A program made the translations under genes and the position numbers. Positions 18,456 through 26,603 of a stretch of 64,000 nucleotides of DNA are shown here, in pieces. The notes beneath the pieces are model-generated. The model ran no database searches. It saw only the letters and a program-made list of their open reading frames with translations, and was not told the DNA's origin. Origin of the DNA: an uncultured Acidobacteriaceae bacterium (GTDB lineage: Bacteria; Acidobacteriota; Terriglobia; Terriglobales; Acidobacteriaceae); assembly GCA_903828675.1 (NCBI GenBank), contig CAIKND010000106.1, positions 82,197 through 146,196 of the forward strand. Reading direction: 5' to 3'. Within the stretch, counting starts at the first letter, position 1. Each line of letters begins with the position of its first letter.

Positions 18456-20193
18456 GAAAGTTCTCCAGGAACAGAAACTCAATGCCGGTTCCGAGGAAGG
18501 TCTCAATGGCCTCATCGGGCGTATTCACGATCGGCTGCCCCTTGACGTTGAAACTGGTGTTGAGCACCATCTGGCGGCCTGTAGTCTTTCCGACGGATTC
18601 AAGCAGCGCGTGAAAATCCGGATTGTCTTGGACCGAGACTGTCTGCAGGCGCGCTGAGCCGTTGACGTGCGTAATGGCCGGCAGCAGATTCCTGACTTCG
18701 GGCCTCACGTTGACAATGCTGATCATGTAAGGAAACTCAGAGCCCTGCGGCACTTCGAACCAGCGATGCGCTTCTTCCACTGCGCACGCGGGAGCGAAGG
18801 GGCGAAAGGCCTCGCGCTTTTTGACCATCGCATTAATGCGGTCGCGCATCTCCGGGTGACCAGGGTCTGCGAGAATGCTGCGATTGCCCAGCGCACGTGG
18901 GCCATATTCCATGCGCCCCCGCAACCACGCGATCACGCGTCCATCGGCAATGAGCCTGGCTGCCGACTCGCAGGTCGCTTCAAGCGAGCCAAGATTCCGC
19001 CACTGAACATTTCCTTCAAAGCGATGAAGCGCGGCTTCAATATCGGCAGCGGTATATTGCGGTCCGAACAGCGGCGCAGGCAGCCGGTGGTTAGGCATAG
19101 GCAGCGTGAGTGATGTGCGATAGAGCGCGGCGCCCAATGCGACGCCATCGTCGCCGGCCACCGGCTGCACATAAACTTCGTCGAAAAGGCCGGAACGGAA
19201 CAGCTTTCCGTTGGCTGTGCAGTTCAGAGCCACGCCCCCCGCCAGCGCAAGGCGGCGCAGGCCTGTCTCGTTGCCAAAGTGTTCGCACACATGGATCACC
19301 ACGCGCTCTAAACACTCCTGCAGCGCGGCGGCCACGTCTTCATGGATGGAAGAAACGGATTGAGCCGGAAGCCGGCGCGGTATCAGGTGCTCGTCAAGAT
19401 AAGCGCGGGTGGCGGTATAGTTTTCGCGCTCTTCGCGCGTCTTGTTCAGCTTGAGAATAGGAATGCGAAAGGACCCGTCGTCGCGCAGTTCCACGGCCTG
19501 CTCAAAGAAATCCCGGAAGCGCGAAGGGTCCCCGTAAGGCGCCAGGCCCATGATCTTGTATTCGTCTGAATTGAAATCAAAACCCAGATGAAGCGTCACC
19601 AGCGAATAGAGAATGCCAATCGAGTCGTTAGCACCGATGGTGCGGATTTTTTCAATCTTGCCGTCGTGAAAATCGTAAACACTCAGGCTCTCGATTTCGC
19701 CCATCGCATCGTTCACAACAATCAGGCATTCATCCCATCCAGATGTATAGGCGGCGCTGGCCGCATGAGCCATGTGGTGGCCGACGAAGTGAACCTTCTC
19801 CTCAGGGAATCCGGGCAGATCGCGGCGTACCTGCTCAAGCAGCGCATCGCGTGAAAACACCTTCTTGTAGAGTTCGGACGAAACCTCATCCTGCGTGTAG
19901 AGATCGCGATAAGGAGAGTAGTCGAAGCCGTGGGCAATCTCGTCGATGTCGTCGATTGTGAGTCCCGCCTGGGCCAGGCAAAAGCGGATCGCATCAATCG
20001 GAAATTTGCCGGTGGCCTTTTCCCTGTTGAAACGCTCCTGTTCCGCCGCGGCAACCAGCTTGCCGTCAATCACCAGCGCGGCCGCTGCATCCATACCCTG
20101 GGTAATCCGGTATTCACGCTCCTCGAGGCCGGGAAATCTGGCCTTCTTGAACGGCATGGAGTTCTCCAGCCCGCTGATCCCAATCACCCTCAT
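18433..20193 (-). CDS. NodU/CmcH-family carbamoyltransferase
   Basis: 586 residues from the ATG at 20193, which has AAAGGGGCAAGA upstream; the longer frame to 20238 lacks this. It belongs to the family using carbamoyl phosphate and ATP to carbamoylate a hydroxyl or amine of a natural product. Kae1-like signatures are visible: DAAAALVIDGKLVAAAEQER, the histidines in HHMAHAASAAY, LALAGGVALNCTANGKL, and the C-terminal domain motif GRMEYGPRALGNRSILA followed by KKREAFRPFAPA. It is the first gene of the three-gene operon, so its likely substrate is the product or carrier-bound intermediate of the A-PCP/PKS pair: the 3-hydroxyl if carbamoylation precedes dehydration, or the amine. An N-terminal insertion between GISGL and DAAAAL distinguishes it from the shorter NodU form. 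Confidence 0.9.
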   Translation of the reverse strand: MRVIGISGLENSMPFKKARFPGLEEREYRITQGMDAAAALVIDGKLVAAAEQERFNREKATGKFPIDAIRFCLAQAGLTIDDIDEIAHGFDYSPYRDLYTQDEVSSELYKKVFSRDALLEQVRRDLPGFPEEKVHFVGHHMAHAASAAYTSGWDECLIVVNDAMGEIESLSVYDFHDGKIEKIRTIGANDSIGILYSLVTLHLGFDFNSDEYKIMGLAPYGDPSRFRDFFEQAVELRDDGSFRIPILKLNKTREERENYTATRAYLDEHLIPRRLPAQSVSSIHEDVAAALQECLERVVIHVCEHFGNETGLRRLALAGGVALNCTANGKLFRSGLFDEVYVQPVAGDDGVALGAALYRTSLTLPMPNHRLPAPLFGPQYTAADIEAALHRFEGNVQWRNLGSLEATCESAARLIADGRVIAWLRGRMEYGPRALGNRSILADPGHPEMRDRINAMVKKREAFRPFAPACAVEEAHRWFEVPQGSEFPYMISIVNVRPEVRNLLPAITHVNGSARLQTVSVQDNPDFHALLESVGKTTGRQMVLNTSFNVKGQPIVNTPDEAIETFLGTGIEFLFLENFHVTRTVA

Positions 20194-20605
20194 TCTTGCC
20201 CCTTTCAATGAAGTGCCGAGCCTGTCCGCAAACCGCATTTGCTGCGGGCGGTTCGCAGCGCGTTCCTGGCGCTGCGCGATCGGCGATGGCCCTCGGTTTC
20301 GGCGCAGAGTTACTGTCTGAATCGACGATGCACCGGGAATGCACGAGGTTTCGGCGCAGGGCTGCGACTATCCTCCACAGAGCGGCACTCATCATCGAGA
20401 GACTAGCATAGTGGCTGCCGTCCCGAGAGAAGCGGATCGTTCGCCGCACCAAGTTCAATAACCCGAATAAGTTGCAAGGGATGGCCCTCGTGGGTGTTAC
20501 GGTCGAAAAAAGCGTACCCGCCCGGTTTTCCCTGCCCACTTCTATGGCGGCAGGAGTATCCTTCCTCTTCAGACAAAAAGCGATTGCTCTCGTGAGGACA
20601 AGAAC
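20194..20605. other. Divergent promoter region between biosynthetic operon and ThuA gene
   Basis: About 410 bases with no convincing reading frame. It holds the promoter of the minus-strand carbamoyltransferase-NRPS-PKS operon and the promoter of the plus-strand ThuA gene. No recognised operator or riboswitch. Confidence 0.35.
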
Positions 20606-21601
20606 ATGAAGCGGATACTGTTTATTCTTTTGCTCTCTGCGCTGGGTGCCTGCGCGGCCTCGGCTCAAAGCAAAGGCCACGTCGCAGACCGGATTCCGGT
20701 GATGATTCTCGACGGGCAGAGCGCCGGCGCCTACCACAACTGGAGGCTGACCACGCCTGTGCTCAAGACTGAGCTTGAAGAGACGGGACTGTTCTCGGTA
20801 ACGGTCTCCACCGCGCCGGTATCGGGCGAGGACTTCAGCAATTTCAAGCCGAAGCTCAGCGACTACAAGGCCATTGTGATGAACTACGACGGCCCAGATT
20901 GGCCTCAGGATCTGCGTGCGGCCTTTGAACAATACGTGAGCGCTGGTGGCGGTTTGGTCATTGTCCATGCCGCTGACAATGGGTTTCCCAACTGGCCGGC
21001 TTATAACCTGATGACCGGCATCGGCGGATGGAGAAATCGCACCGAGCAGGCCGGACCGTACTGGTATTACAAGGATGGCAAGCTAGTATCTGATCCTTCG
21101 CCTGGTCCCGCCGGCTCGCACGGTGCGCGTCTGCCGTTTCAGGTAGTCACGCGTGAGCCCGAGCATCCCATCATGAAGGGATTGCCTCCAGTATGGATGC
21201 ACTTTCCCGACGAGCTTTACGCCACCATGCGCGGCCCCGGAAAGAACATGACCGTGCTGGCCACCGCGCACTCCGACGCCAAAAACAGGGGAACCGATCG
21301 GGACGAGCCGATTCTGATGGTTCTGCACTTCGGAAAGGGAAGAGTCTTTCACACCATCATGGGCCACGATGTGGCGGCGCTCAGTTGCGTTGGATTCCTT
21401 GCAACCTTTCAGCGCGGGACAGAGTGGGCGGCCACCGGAAAGGTGACCCAGAAGATCCCAGCCAGCTTTCCCACCGCGAAAACCGTGAGCTACCGTGCGG
21501 ATATTGCCGAGATGGATCCGGCCATGCTCAACGGTGCTTCGTCGGCGGTGCGTAGCCAGCAGACGCCGATTGCTGTGCCGGCGGCTACTTCGTCGCATTG
21601 A
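20606..21601 (+). CDS. Secreted ThuA-domain protein
   Basis: 331 residues with a signal peptide (MKRILFILLLSALGACAASAQ). An alternative reading is a lipoprotein cut at Cys15 (LGAC). The mature part matches the ThuA/trehalose-utilisation glutamine-amidotransferase-like fold: VMILDGQSAGAYHNW near residue 32, DYKAIVMNYDGPDWP near 90, GGGLVIVHAADNGFPNW near 113-129, and GKGRVFHTIMGHD near 248-260. ThuA-like proteins accompany sugar oxidation and degradation, but their chemistry is not firmly known. The ATG has GAGGACAAG upstream. It is convergent with a GH105 gene. Confidence 0.85.
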   Translation: MKRILFILLLSALGACAASAQSKGHVADRIPVMILDGQSAGAYHNWRLTTPVLKTELEETGLFSVTVSTAPVSGEDFSNFKPKLSDYKAIVMNYDGPDWPQDLRAAFEQYVSAGGGLVIVHAADNGFPNWPAYNLMTGIGGWRNRTEQAGPYWYYKDGKLVSDPSPGPAGSHGARLPFQVVTREPEHPIMKGLPPVWMHFPDELYATMRGPGKNMTVLATAHSDAKNRGTDRDEPILMVLHFGKGRVFHTIMGHDVAALSCVGFLATFQRGTEWAATGKVTQKIPASFPTAKTVSYRADIAEMDPAMLNGASSAVRSQQTPIAVPAATSSH

Positions 21602-21663
21602 GTGCTGTGCGTAGTTGATTCAATCGGCCTGGCGGCCTGAGATATTAGTCCCATCTATGCAAA

Positions 21664-21702
21664 GCGCCCCGGCGAAGCTCGAATGCCTTCGCCAGGGCGC
21701 TG
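21664..21702. terminator. Hairpin between convergent ThuA and GH105 genes
   Basis: A strong imperfect inverted repeat with arms GCGCCCCGGCGAAG and CTTCGCCAGGGCGC around a ~9-base loop. On the minus strand it is followed by TTTGC, so it can terminate the GH105 transcript. It may also act for the ThuA gene. Confidence 0.6.
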
Positions 21703-21717
21703 TTGGACTAGCTTCAA

Positions 21718-22899
21718 TTACTTTGCGGTGCGGTAGATTTCAGAGCCTGCCAGCAGGTAGGCGCCCACTCCATAAACATAGCTCGACGTCTCCGTGAAAG
21801 CTCCGGGAGCAGCTCCAACCGGCTGGATCGCACCAAGCCGGCCATCGGCATAAATATGCGTCAGCATACCGCCCCACGCCTTCTCAACCGCGGGCCAGTA
21901 AGTCTTCTTGTTCAGAATCTTCTCGTTCACGCCATAAGCCAGCGCGTAGGTTACAAAGGCGCTTCCCGAAACTTCAGGCAGAGGATAGCTCTCGGCATCC
22001 AGCATCCCGGGACGCCACAGGCCGTCCTTGCTCTGGATTGCCAGAGTCTCGGCAGCCATCTCCTTCAGCAGCGCAACATACTTGGGCCGCAGCGGAGAGT
22101 TCTTCGGCAATTCCTTCAGTACGCGGACGATGCCGCCCATCACCCAACCGTTGCCGCGCGACCAGAACACCTTCTCGCCGTTCTTCTCGTGCTTGTCCAG
22201 GTAGGATGCGTCGCGGGAGTACAGGTGCTTCGAGCGGTCATAGAGCAGGTCGGTCGTAATGTCCCACTCGTGATCCATAAACGTCAGGTACTTCTTGTCG
22301 CCCGTGGCCACTGCCATATCCGCAAACACCGGCGGCGCCATGAACAGCGCGTCACACCACCACCAGAGCGGCTTCTTTGCGTCGTCCGGGGTCGCAATCT
22401 CCGCGTCGAGCCGGGCTTTCATCGGATCGAGCATCTTCTTGTCCTTGTGGATGAAGTACTGCTCGAGATACATCTGGCCCACCGCCTGGTCGTCGGCGTG
22501 CTCCACCCGCGGTCCGGGCGACCACTGCAGATTTTCTGCAATGTCCATCATGGCCTGCTTGTACTTGTCGCCGGCCACCGGCTGCGGTACGCCCATGAAC
22601 CCGGCATACAGCGCGCCAAACGTCCAGTCGTATTGGGCCTGCTCGGGCATGTGGTTGAGCTGCCAGTCGGCCACGATCTTCATCGCCTTGGCCAGATCGG
22701 CCTTCGTCAACTTGGCCGAGAGGTCCGTCGCAAGCGGTCCGGGTGTCGGTAATGAATCACCGGGGGGTGCGAGCTTGACGTGCTCGTTTTGCGCGATCGC
22801 AACGGAAGAGGGTGAGATCAAAGCGAATATGCCGGCAATGGCCAGAACAGGGAGGCATTTAAGGCGTCCCATCCGTAGAGAAAAATTCGTAGTCTTCAT
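21718..22899 (-). CDS. GH105 unsaturated rhamnogalacturonyl/glucuronyl hydrolase
   Basis: 393 residues with a signal peptide ending near SSVAIAQ. It is an (alpha/alpha)6-barrel enzyme of the YteR/YesR type, which removes unsaturated uronic acids left by polysaccharide lyases. Supporting segments are YDWTFGALYAGFMGV, HADDQAVGQMYLEQY, and WWWCDALFMAPPVFADMAVAT with the catalytic-type Asp. VFWSRGNGWVMGGIVRVLKELP and ETSSYVYGVGAYLLAGSEI near the C-terminus also fit. Length is normal for the family. It is probably periplasmic. It suggests pectin or plant-polysaccharide use, in line with the other hydrolases in the window. Confidence 0.9.
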   Translation of the reverse strand: MKTTNFSLRMGRLKCLPVLAIAGIFALISPSSVAIAQNEHVKLAPPGDSLPTPGPLATDLSAKLTKADLAKAMKIVADWQLNHMPEQAQYDWTFGALYAGFMGVPQPVAGDKYKQAMMDIAENLQWSPGPRVEHADDQAVGQMYLEQYFIHKDKKMLDPMKARLDAEIATPDDAKKPLWWWCDALFMAPPVFADMAVATGDKKYLTFMDHEWDITTDLLYDRSKHLYSRDASYLDKHEKNGEKVFWSRGNGWVMGGIVRVLKELPKNSPLRPKYVALLKEMAAETLAIQSKDGLWRPGMLDAESYPLPEVSGSAFVTYALAYGVNEKILNKKTYWPAVEKAWGGMLTHIYADGRLGAIQPVGAAPGAFTETSSYVYGVGAYLLAGSEIYRTAK

Positions 22900-23391
22900 T
22901 TAAATCTCCAATGATGTGAAAAAGCAGTTCAATTTGGTTGATCGCTAGGCGGGCGTTGAGCCCGGGACCGTTCGCCGCGGTAGGCAGTACCCTTCCGTTT
23001 ACTAGGCGTGTTGCTGTTATCGCTCGGTGTATTTCCGATTTTCGCGCCAGACAAACTTATTGATACGCCAGTCCAATGGAGTTCCCCCCAAGAGGAAAGG
23101 CCGCCACGGTTATAGCAATTCCAGAATTGGTATACATCGAAGGCAAACCACAAAGTCGACGCGACCGTCAGGGAGCGGCAACCTTGCATGAATTCTGCCA
23201 GGGTACGGTGATCCTGGAATTGCTCTTATTGTCCAATTAGCACTATAGATGAGTGTAATCCCACAAGAATCCAGTTCAGGCGGCTTCTTTGGCACGCGCA
23301 GTAAATATGCGGTCCCGCACCTTCGCAACCGGCCGATGAAAATGCGCCAAATTTGCATGCCATTTATTATGAATAATTTAGAAGAAATTTT

Positions 23392-23558
23392 AACTGCAGA
23401 TTATTAAGGTCCATCGGCGCACAATAGTTATATGGTCTGTTTCTGCACCGACGGAATGCCATTTCGCCGGAAAGGCATCCACGCTTCCCATTGTGGGCAC
23501 GGTACCCCCACCCCCTCCCCTCCCTCCTCCCTACCCCCCTCCTCCCACCCCCCCTTGG
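23392..23558 (+). repeat. Dispersed repeat with pyrimidine tract, copy 1
   Basis: Starts with TAACTGCAGATTATTA, then GGCGCACAATAGT about 10 bases later. After a ~70-base diverged spacer comes a run of about 50 almost pure C/T bases (about 23505-23555). The same order of elements recurs at 62697-62879. The opposite strand of the tract has many G-runs and could form a G-quadruplex. Confidence 0.6.
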
Positions 23559-23735
23559 CATTTTCCAGATTGATGCTTAACGGCGCCGATTCGCCCATCT
23601 GAACTCGCCCTGTCAAGAGGGCCGTGGATTTCAATCTACCTAAGTCATTGATTTTATTAGCAATAAGTCCACCTTCCACTTTGCAGAAGATATACCGCCA
23701 ATCCCATAGCCTTAAAGGTAAGCAGACAGCAAACG

Positions 23736-23831
23736 GATGTGCCGCGCCCGGAGAATGTGTACGCCCTCCCCCAATCAACGGATGGCTCCGGGGCGCGGGG
23801 CCGTTTGTGTCTGCGGGTAAACGGCTTTTCT
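23736..23831 (+). ncRNA. Candidate structured RNA with terminator
   Basis: A long-range stem GCGCCCGGAG/CTCCGGGGCGC (one bulge) is followed by a second hairpin GCCGTTT/AAACGGC and then TTTTCT. This is the layout of a small RNA ending in an intrinsic terminator. It lies in a gene-free region. It matches no RNA family I recognise; tmRNA, RNase P and SRP RNA signatures are absent. The 5' end is unknown. Confidence 0.3.
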
Positions 23832-24067
23832 CTGAATGGCAGACCGCAACCACGGCAACATTCAGCTTCTGGAAGCTGATCCATACCAGGCCCATGGCCG
23901 GCTCTCGGCGGGCCGGTCATGGCATTGGAGCGTTTTCGATACGACTGTGAACAATCATTTGGGTGCCCCGTCCTTGAATCGTTCTTTGATCCATGGGTGG
24001 GAGAGCACAAATCCTAATCTCCGCCGTAAGCACTTAAACAGAAGGCGCTCCAAGAGGTACCAAAGCA

Positions 24068-24346
24068 ATGGCTAACATCCTTGTAAACATTGAAAAGGGC
24101 ATAGAAATTGGTGCAAAGGACGTCCTGAAATGGCTGAGGGGAGCTGATAGAGCCCTGGCGGCGGCCCCCGTCGTGATCGCGGCCCTCGCCATCCTGGTCG
24201 AATCCCTTGAAAAACCCCTGTCCGAGCTGGCGGGCGCCGCTGCCAACCCGCTCAACATTCCACTGGATATACAGACGGCAAAGGATCTGCGGGCAGTCTG
24301 GCCCGAGGTCAAGCTGTTTCTAGGCACTATGGGCGTGAAGTTCTAG
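24068..24346 (+). CDS. Small hypothetical protein, possibly phage-derived
   Basis: 92 residues, with AAGAGGTACC upstream of the ATG. The N-terminal half is amphipathic (NIEKGIEIGAKDVLKWLRG), followed by one hydrophobic stretch (ALAAAPVVIAALAILVESL, about residues 29-47). The C-terminal part is soluble and ends KLFLGTMGVKF. I do not recognise the family. Only 30 bases separate it from the next gene, which has holin-like and lipoprotein features, so the two probably form an operon that may be left from a phage lysis or tail module. Confidence 0.5.
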   Translation: MANILVNIEKGIEIGAKDVLKWLRGADRALAAAPVVIAALAILVESLEKPLSELAGAAANPLNIPLDIQTAKDLRAVWPEVKLFLGTMGVKF

Positions 24347-24376
24347 GGCACGCCGCGAATTGAAGGAGCACTCTGA

Positions 24377-25222
24377 ATGAAATCTATCTCGAATATGTGG
24401 GAACACCCGAAGACGTCGGCTGCCGGATTGCTGATCGCCATCGTCACCTTTGCCGGCGTTCTGTCGCAGCAGGGCGTAACCCTGGGTGCTGTCGGCACCG
24501 GCACAGTGGTCACCCTGGTCAGCGGAATTGCCTCCGCTCTTCTCGGGCTTCTCGCCAGGGACCCGGGCGGCGCTGTGAGCCAACCCGCCTGCGGGTCCGC
24601 AAGCCAGCAAGCCAAGCTGAGCGCATGGGCGCTGATTGCGCTGCTGCTTCCGCTGCCGTTTCTCAGCGGCTGTACCGGAACAACCGTTGCCCAGAACATT
24701 GTCAACTGGACGCCCGCTCTGCAGGGTGCGGTAGCGGCTGTGAATTCGACCGCGGCCCTGCTCACCCCCAAGGATGCGCCGGTCTTTGTTTCCGCCACGG
24801 CGGGCTTCAAGGCGGCCTCGGATCTGCTGGTGGCGCAAGCCAGGGCCTACCTTGCCAACCCTTCGGCGGGGACACTGGCGCAAATGCAGGCTCAGGTAGT
24901 GGTTCTGCAACAACAAGTGAATGTGGCTCTGCTTCAGGCCTCGAGAATCATGGACCCGTCGAGCCAGCAACATGCATTGATGGCTATTCAATCGGTGGGT
25001 GCGGTGGTAAGCGCTGTTCTGGCCCTGGTTCAATCGGTCTCAAGCAAGGCGGCGGTAGCCCAGATGGCCACGGCCTCAAAAATCAAACTGGCGTCGGTCC
25101 AGCCCTACCTGAACGAATCCTGGGTGGCCGTAATAGTAGCCGATCACTACGATGAGCCAGTCGCGCTGGCCCAGATGCAGGTAGCACAGGCAGAGCAGAG
25201 CCAGATGCGGGCCGGCTTCTAA
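24377..25222 (+). CDS. Holin-like/lipoprotein-like composite hypothetical protein
   Basis: 281 residues with GGAG upstream of the ATG. Residues 1-64 hold two hydrophobic helices (TSAAGLLIAIVTFAGVL and TVVTLVSGIASALLGLLA), like small phage holins. After a Gln/Ser/Ala-rich linker comes a second hydrophobic segment with an apparent lipobox (WALIALLLPLPFLSGC, ending about residue 98). An Ala/Gln-rich, mostly helical domain (MQAQVVVLQQQVNVALLQASR) makes up the rest. An internal lipobox is odd: it would fit two ancestral genes (holin-like and spanin/lipoprotein-like) fused in one frame. No enzyme motif is seen. Function unassigned. Confidence 0.5.
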   Translation: MKSISNMWEHPKTSAAGLLIAIVTFAGVLSQQGVTLGAVGTGTVVTLVSGIASALLGLLARDPGGAVSQPACGSASQQAKLSAWALIALLLPLPFLSGCTGTTVAQNIVNWTPALQGAVAAVNSTAALLTPKDAPVFVSATAGFKAASDLLVAQARAYLANPSAGTLAQMQAQVVVLQQQVNVALLQASRIMDPSSQQHALMAIQSVGAVVSAVLALVQSVSSKAAVAQMATASKIKLASVQPYLNESWVAVIVADHYDEPVALAQMQVAQAEQSQMRAGF

Positions 25223-25238
25223 AGGCCCGCGCAACAAA

Positions 25239-25272
25239 GGCCGCTCCAACTTCGGAGCGGCCCTCGTTCTTC
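25239..25272 (+). terminator. Intrinsic terminator after the holin/lipoprotein gene
   Basis: Perfect 9-bp stem GGCCGCTCC/GGAGCGGCC with a six-base loop, followed by CTCGTTCTTC. It lies 16 bases after the stop codon and before the convergent HtrA-type gene. Confidence 0.6.
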
Positions 25273-25303
25273 ATGGATTGGGTAAAGTAGATCGATTCCC
25301 CGC

Positions 25304-26458
25304 CTACGAATTTGTGTCTCGCGCTTCTCCCAAAATCAGTTTAAGAGTGATCTGCTTTCTGCCGCGCAGGAAGGTCACGCTGATCGTGTCGCCGGCCTGA
25401 TGCTTGTCCATTAGGGCGTTGATGTCCTGCGGATCGGTCACTTCATGTCCGTCGATGGCGATAATCAGGTCGCCTCCGAGCATGATGGGCGTGTTGCCTA
25501 CATACGCCTGCTGCTTGCCGCCGTGCAGGCCGGCGCGCTCGGCCGCTCCGCCGGGAAGCACCTTCTGAATCAATACGCCATAGTCGGAGGAAAGCCCCAT
25601 CTGCGAAGCCAGATCGGGACCGATGGCATAAGAGACAATCCCAAGCGAAGGCCGCTTGACGCGCCCATATCGGGTCAGGTCGGCCAGCACGGCTTTGGCC
25701 GTGTTGATCGGAATCGCAAAGCCGATGCCCGAGCTCTGGTCAGCTCCGTTCGAAGCGATCATCGTGTTGATGCCGATGACTTCGCCGCGTGAGTTCAGCA
25801 GCGGGCCGCCGGAGTTGCCGGGATTGATGGCTGCGTCGGTCTGGATCGCGTCCTCAATGGGCGTGCCGTCCGCGTTGCGAATGGACCGGATGGAGCTGAT
25901 GATGCCCCGCGTCATGGTGCCGCTCAGGCCAAAGGGGTTGCCGATGGCATAGACCTTCTGTCCTACGGCAAGATCGGTCGAGTCCGCCAGCGTAACCGGC
26001 TGCAGGTTCGGCGCGTCAATCTGCAACAGCGCCAGATCGTGGACCTTGTCCGTGCCCACAACCTTGGCTTGGTAGCGGCGCTTGTTGCTGAGCATCACTT
26101 CAATGCCGCGGTTGGCGCCCTCGACCACGTGGAAGTTCGTCAGCACGTGGCCGGCCTTGTCCAGAACGAACCCGGAGCCCTGCCCTTGCTGCGGCACGGT
26201 TCCATAAAAGAAGTTGAAGACCAGCGTCGTCGAAGTAATGTTGACCACAGAAGGCAGCACCCTCTTATAGATGCCGATATTGTTTTGCTCCTCCGCGTCA
26301 TACGTGGGCGCAGCCTCAGCCTCGGTAAGCTCGAGCGGGGAACTGGACGCCTTGGCGCCGAAAAGTGAGAAGCGGCCCAAAACAGGGGATACATGAGCGG
26401 TGAGGTACCAGAACCCGCCCACTAGCAGAACGACTAAGAGAACCCGGCGCAGTTTCAT
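25304..26458 (-). CDS. HtrA/DegP-like (S1C) serine protease with one PDZ domain
   Basis: 384 residues from the ATG at 26458 (AGGTCTCC upstream); the longer frame to 26578 adds a non-conserved stretch. An N-terminal membrane anchor (RRVLLVVLLVGGFWYLTAHV) is followed by a trypsin-like domain with the complete triad: His110 in NFHVVEG, Asp141 in HDLALL, Ser216 in NPGNSGGPL. A PDZ domain runs from about 285 to 380 (GVLIQKVLPGGAAERAGL, GDLIIAIDGHEV). Only one PDZ and a retained anchor make it DegS-like in layout. It should act in the periplasm on misfolded envelope proteins. It could feed an envelope-stress sigma pathway, but no link to the local ECF factor is shown. Confidence 0.92.
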   Translation of the reverse strand: MKLRRVLLVVLLVGGFWYLTAHVSPVLGRFSLFGAKASSSPLELTEAEAAPTYDAEEQNNIGIYKRVLPSVVNITSTTLVFNFFYGTVPQQGQGSGFVLDKAGHVLTNFHVVEGANRGIEVMLSNKRRYQAKVVGTDKVHDLALLQIDAPNLQPVTLADSTDLAVGQKVYAIGNPFGLSGTMTRGIISSIRSIRNADGTPIEDAIQTDAAINPGNSGGPLLNSRGEVIGINTMIASNGADQSSGIGFAIPINTAKAVLADLTRYGRVKRPSLGIVSYAIGPDLASQMGLSSDYGVLIQKVLPGGAAERAGLHGGKQQAYVGNTPIMLGGDLIIAIDGHEVTDPQDINALMDKHQAGDTISVTFLRGRKQITLKLILGEARDTNS

Positions 26459-26603
26459 GGTTTGGAGACCTGAAAACCTTCCTTGAAGTTGTCGGTGGTC
26501 AGTATTCAGCAATAGCCCCTTGCGGTGAAACCGGCACTCGCTGGCAACTGATACAGCGGCTGCGCGCCCAGGTTCCATCGGAAGGGCGCTACGCCACTAA
26601 CTC

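Larger units (their letters stand above)
22900..24067. other. 1.2-kb non-coding region
   Basis: No reading frame here has convincing protein character. It contains the GH105 promoter, one copy of a dispersed repeat with a long pyrimidine tract (23392-23558), and a structured stretch ending in a terminator-like hairpin (about 23736-23831). AT content rises around 23340-23400. Confidence 0.5.

Noticed and set aside
23505..23558. Pyrimidine tract considered as a CRISPR or tandem array
   Set aside because: No regular repeat-spacer periodicity; it is an irregular C/T run.
23428..23895. Minus-strand frame in the 23-kb intergenic region
   Set aside because: It reads across the pyrimidine tract, giving a Gly/Arg/Glu-rich low-complexity stretch, and lacks a ribosome binding site.
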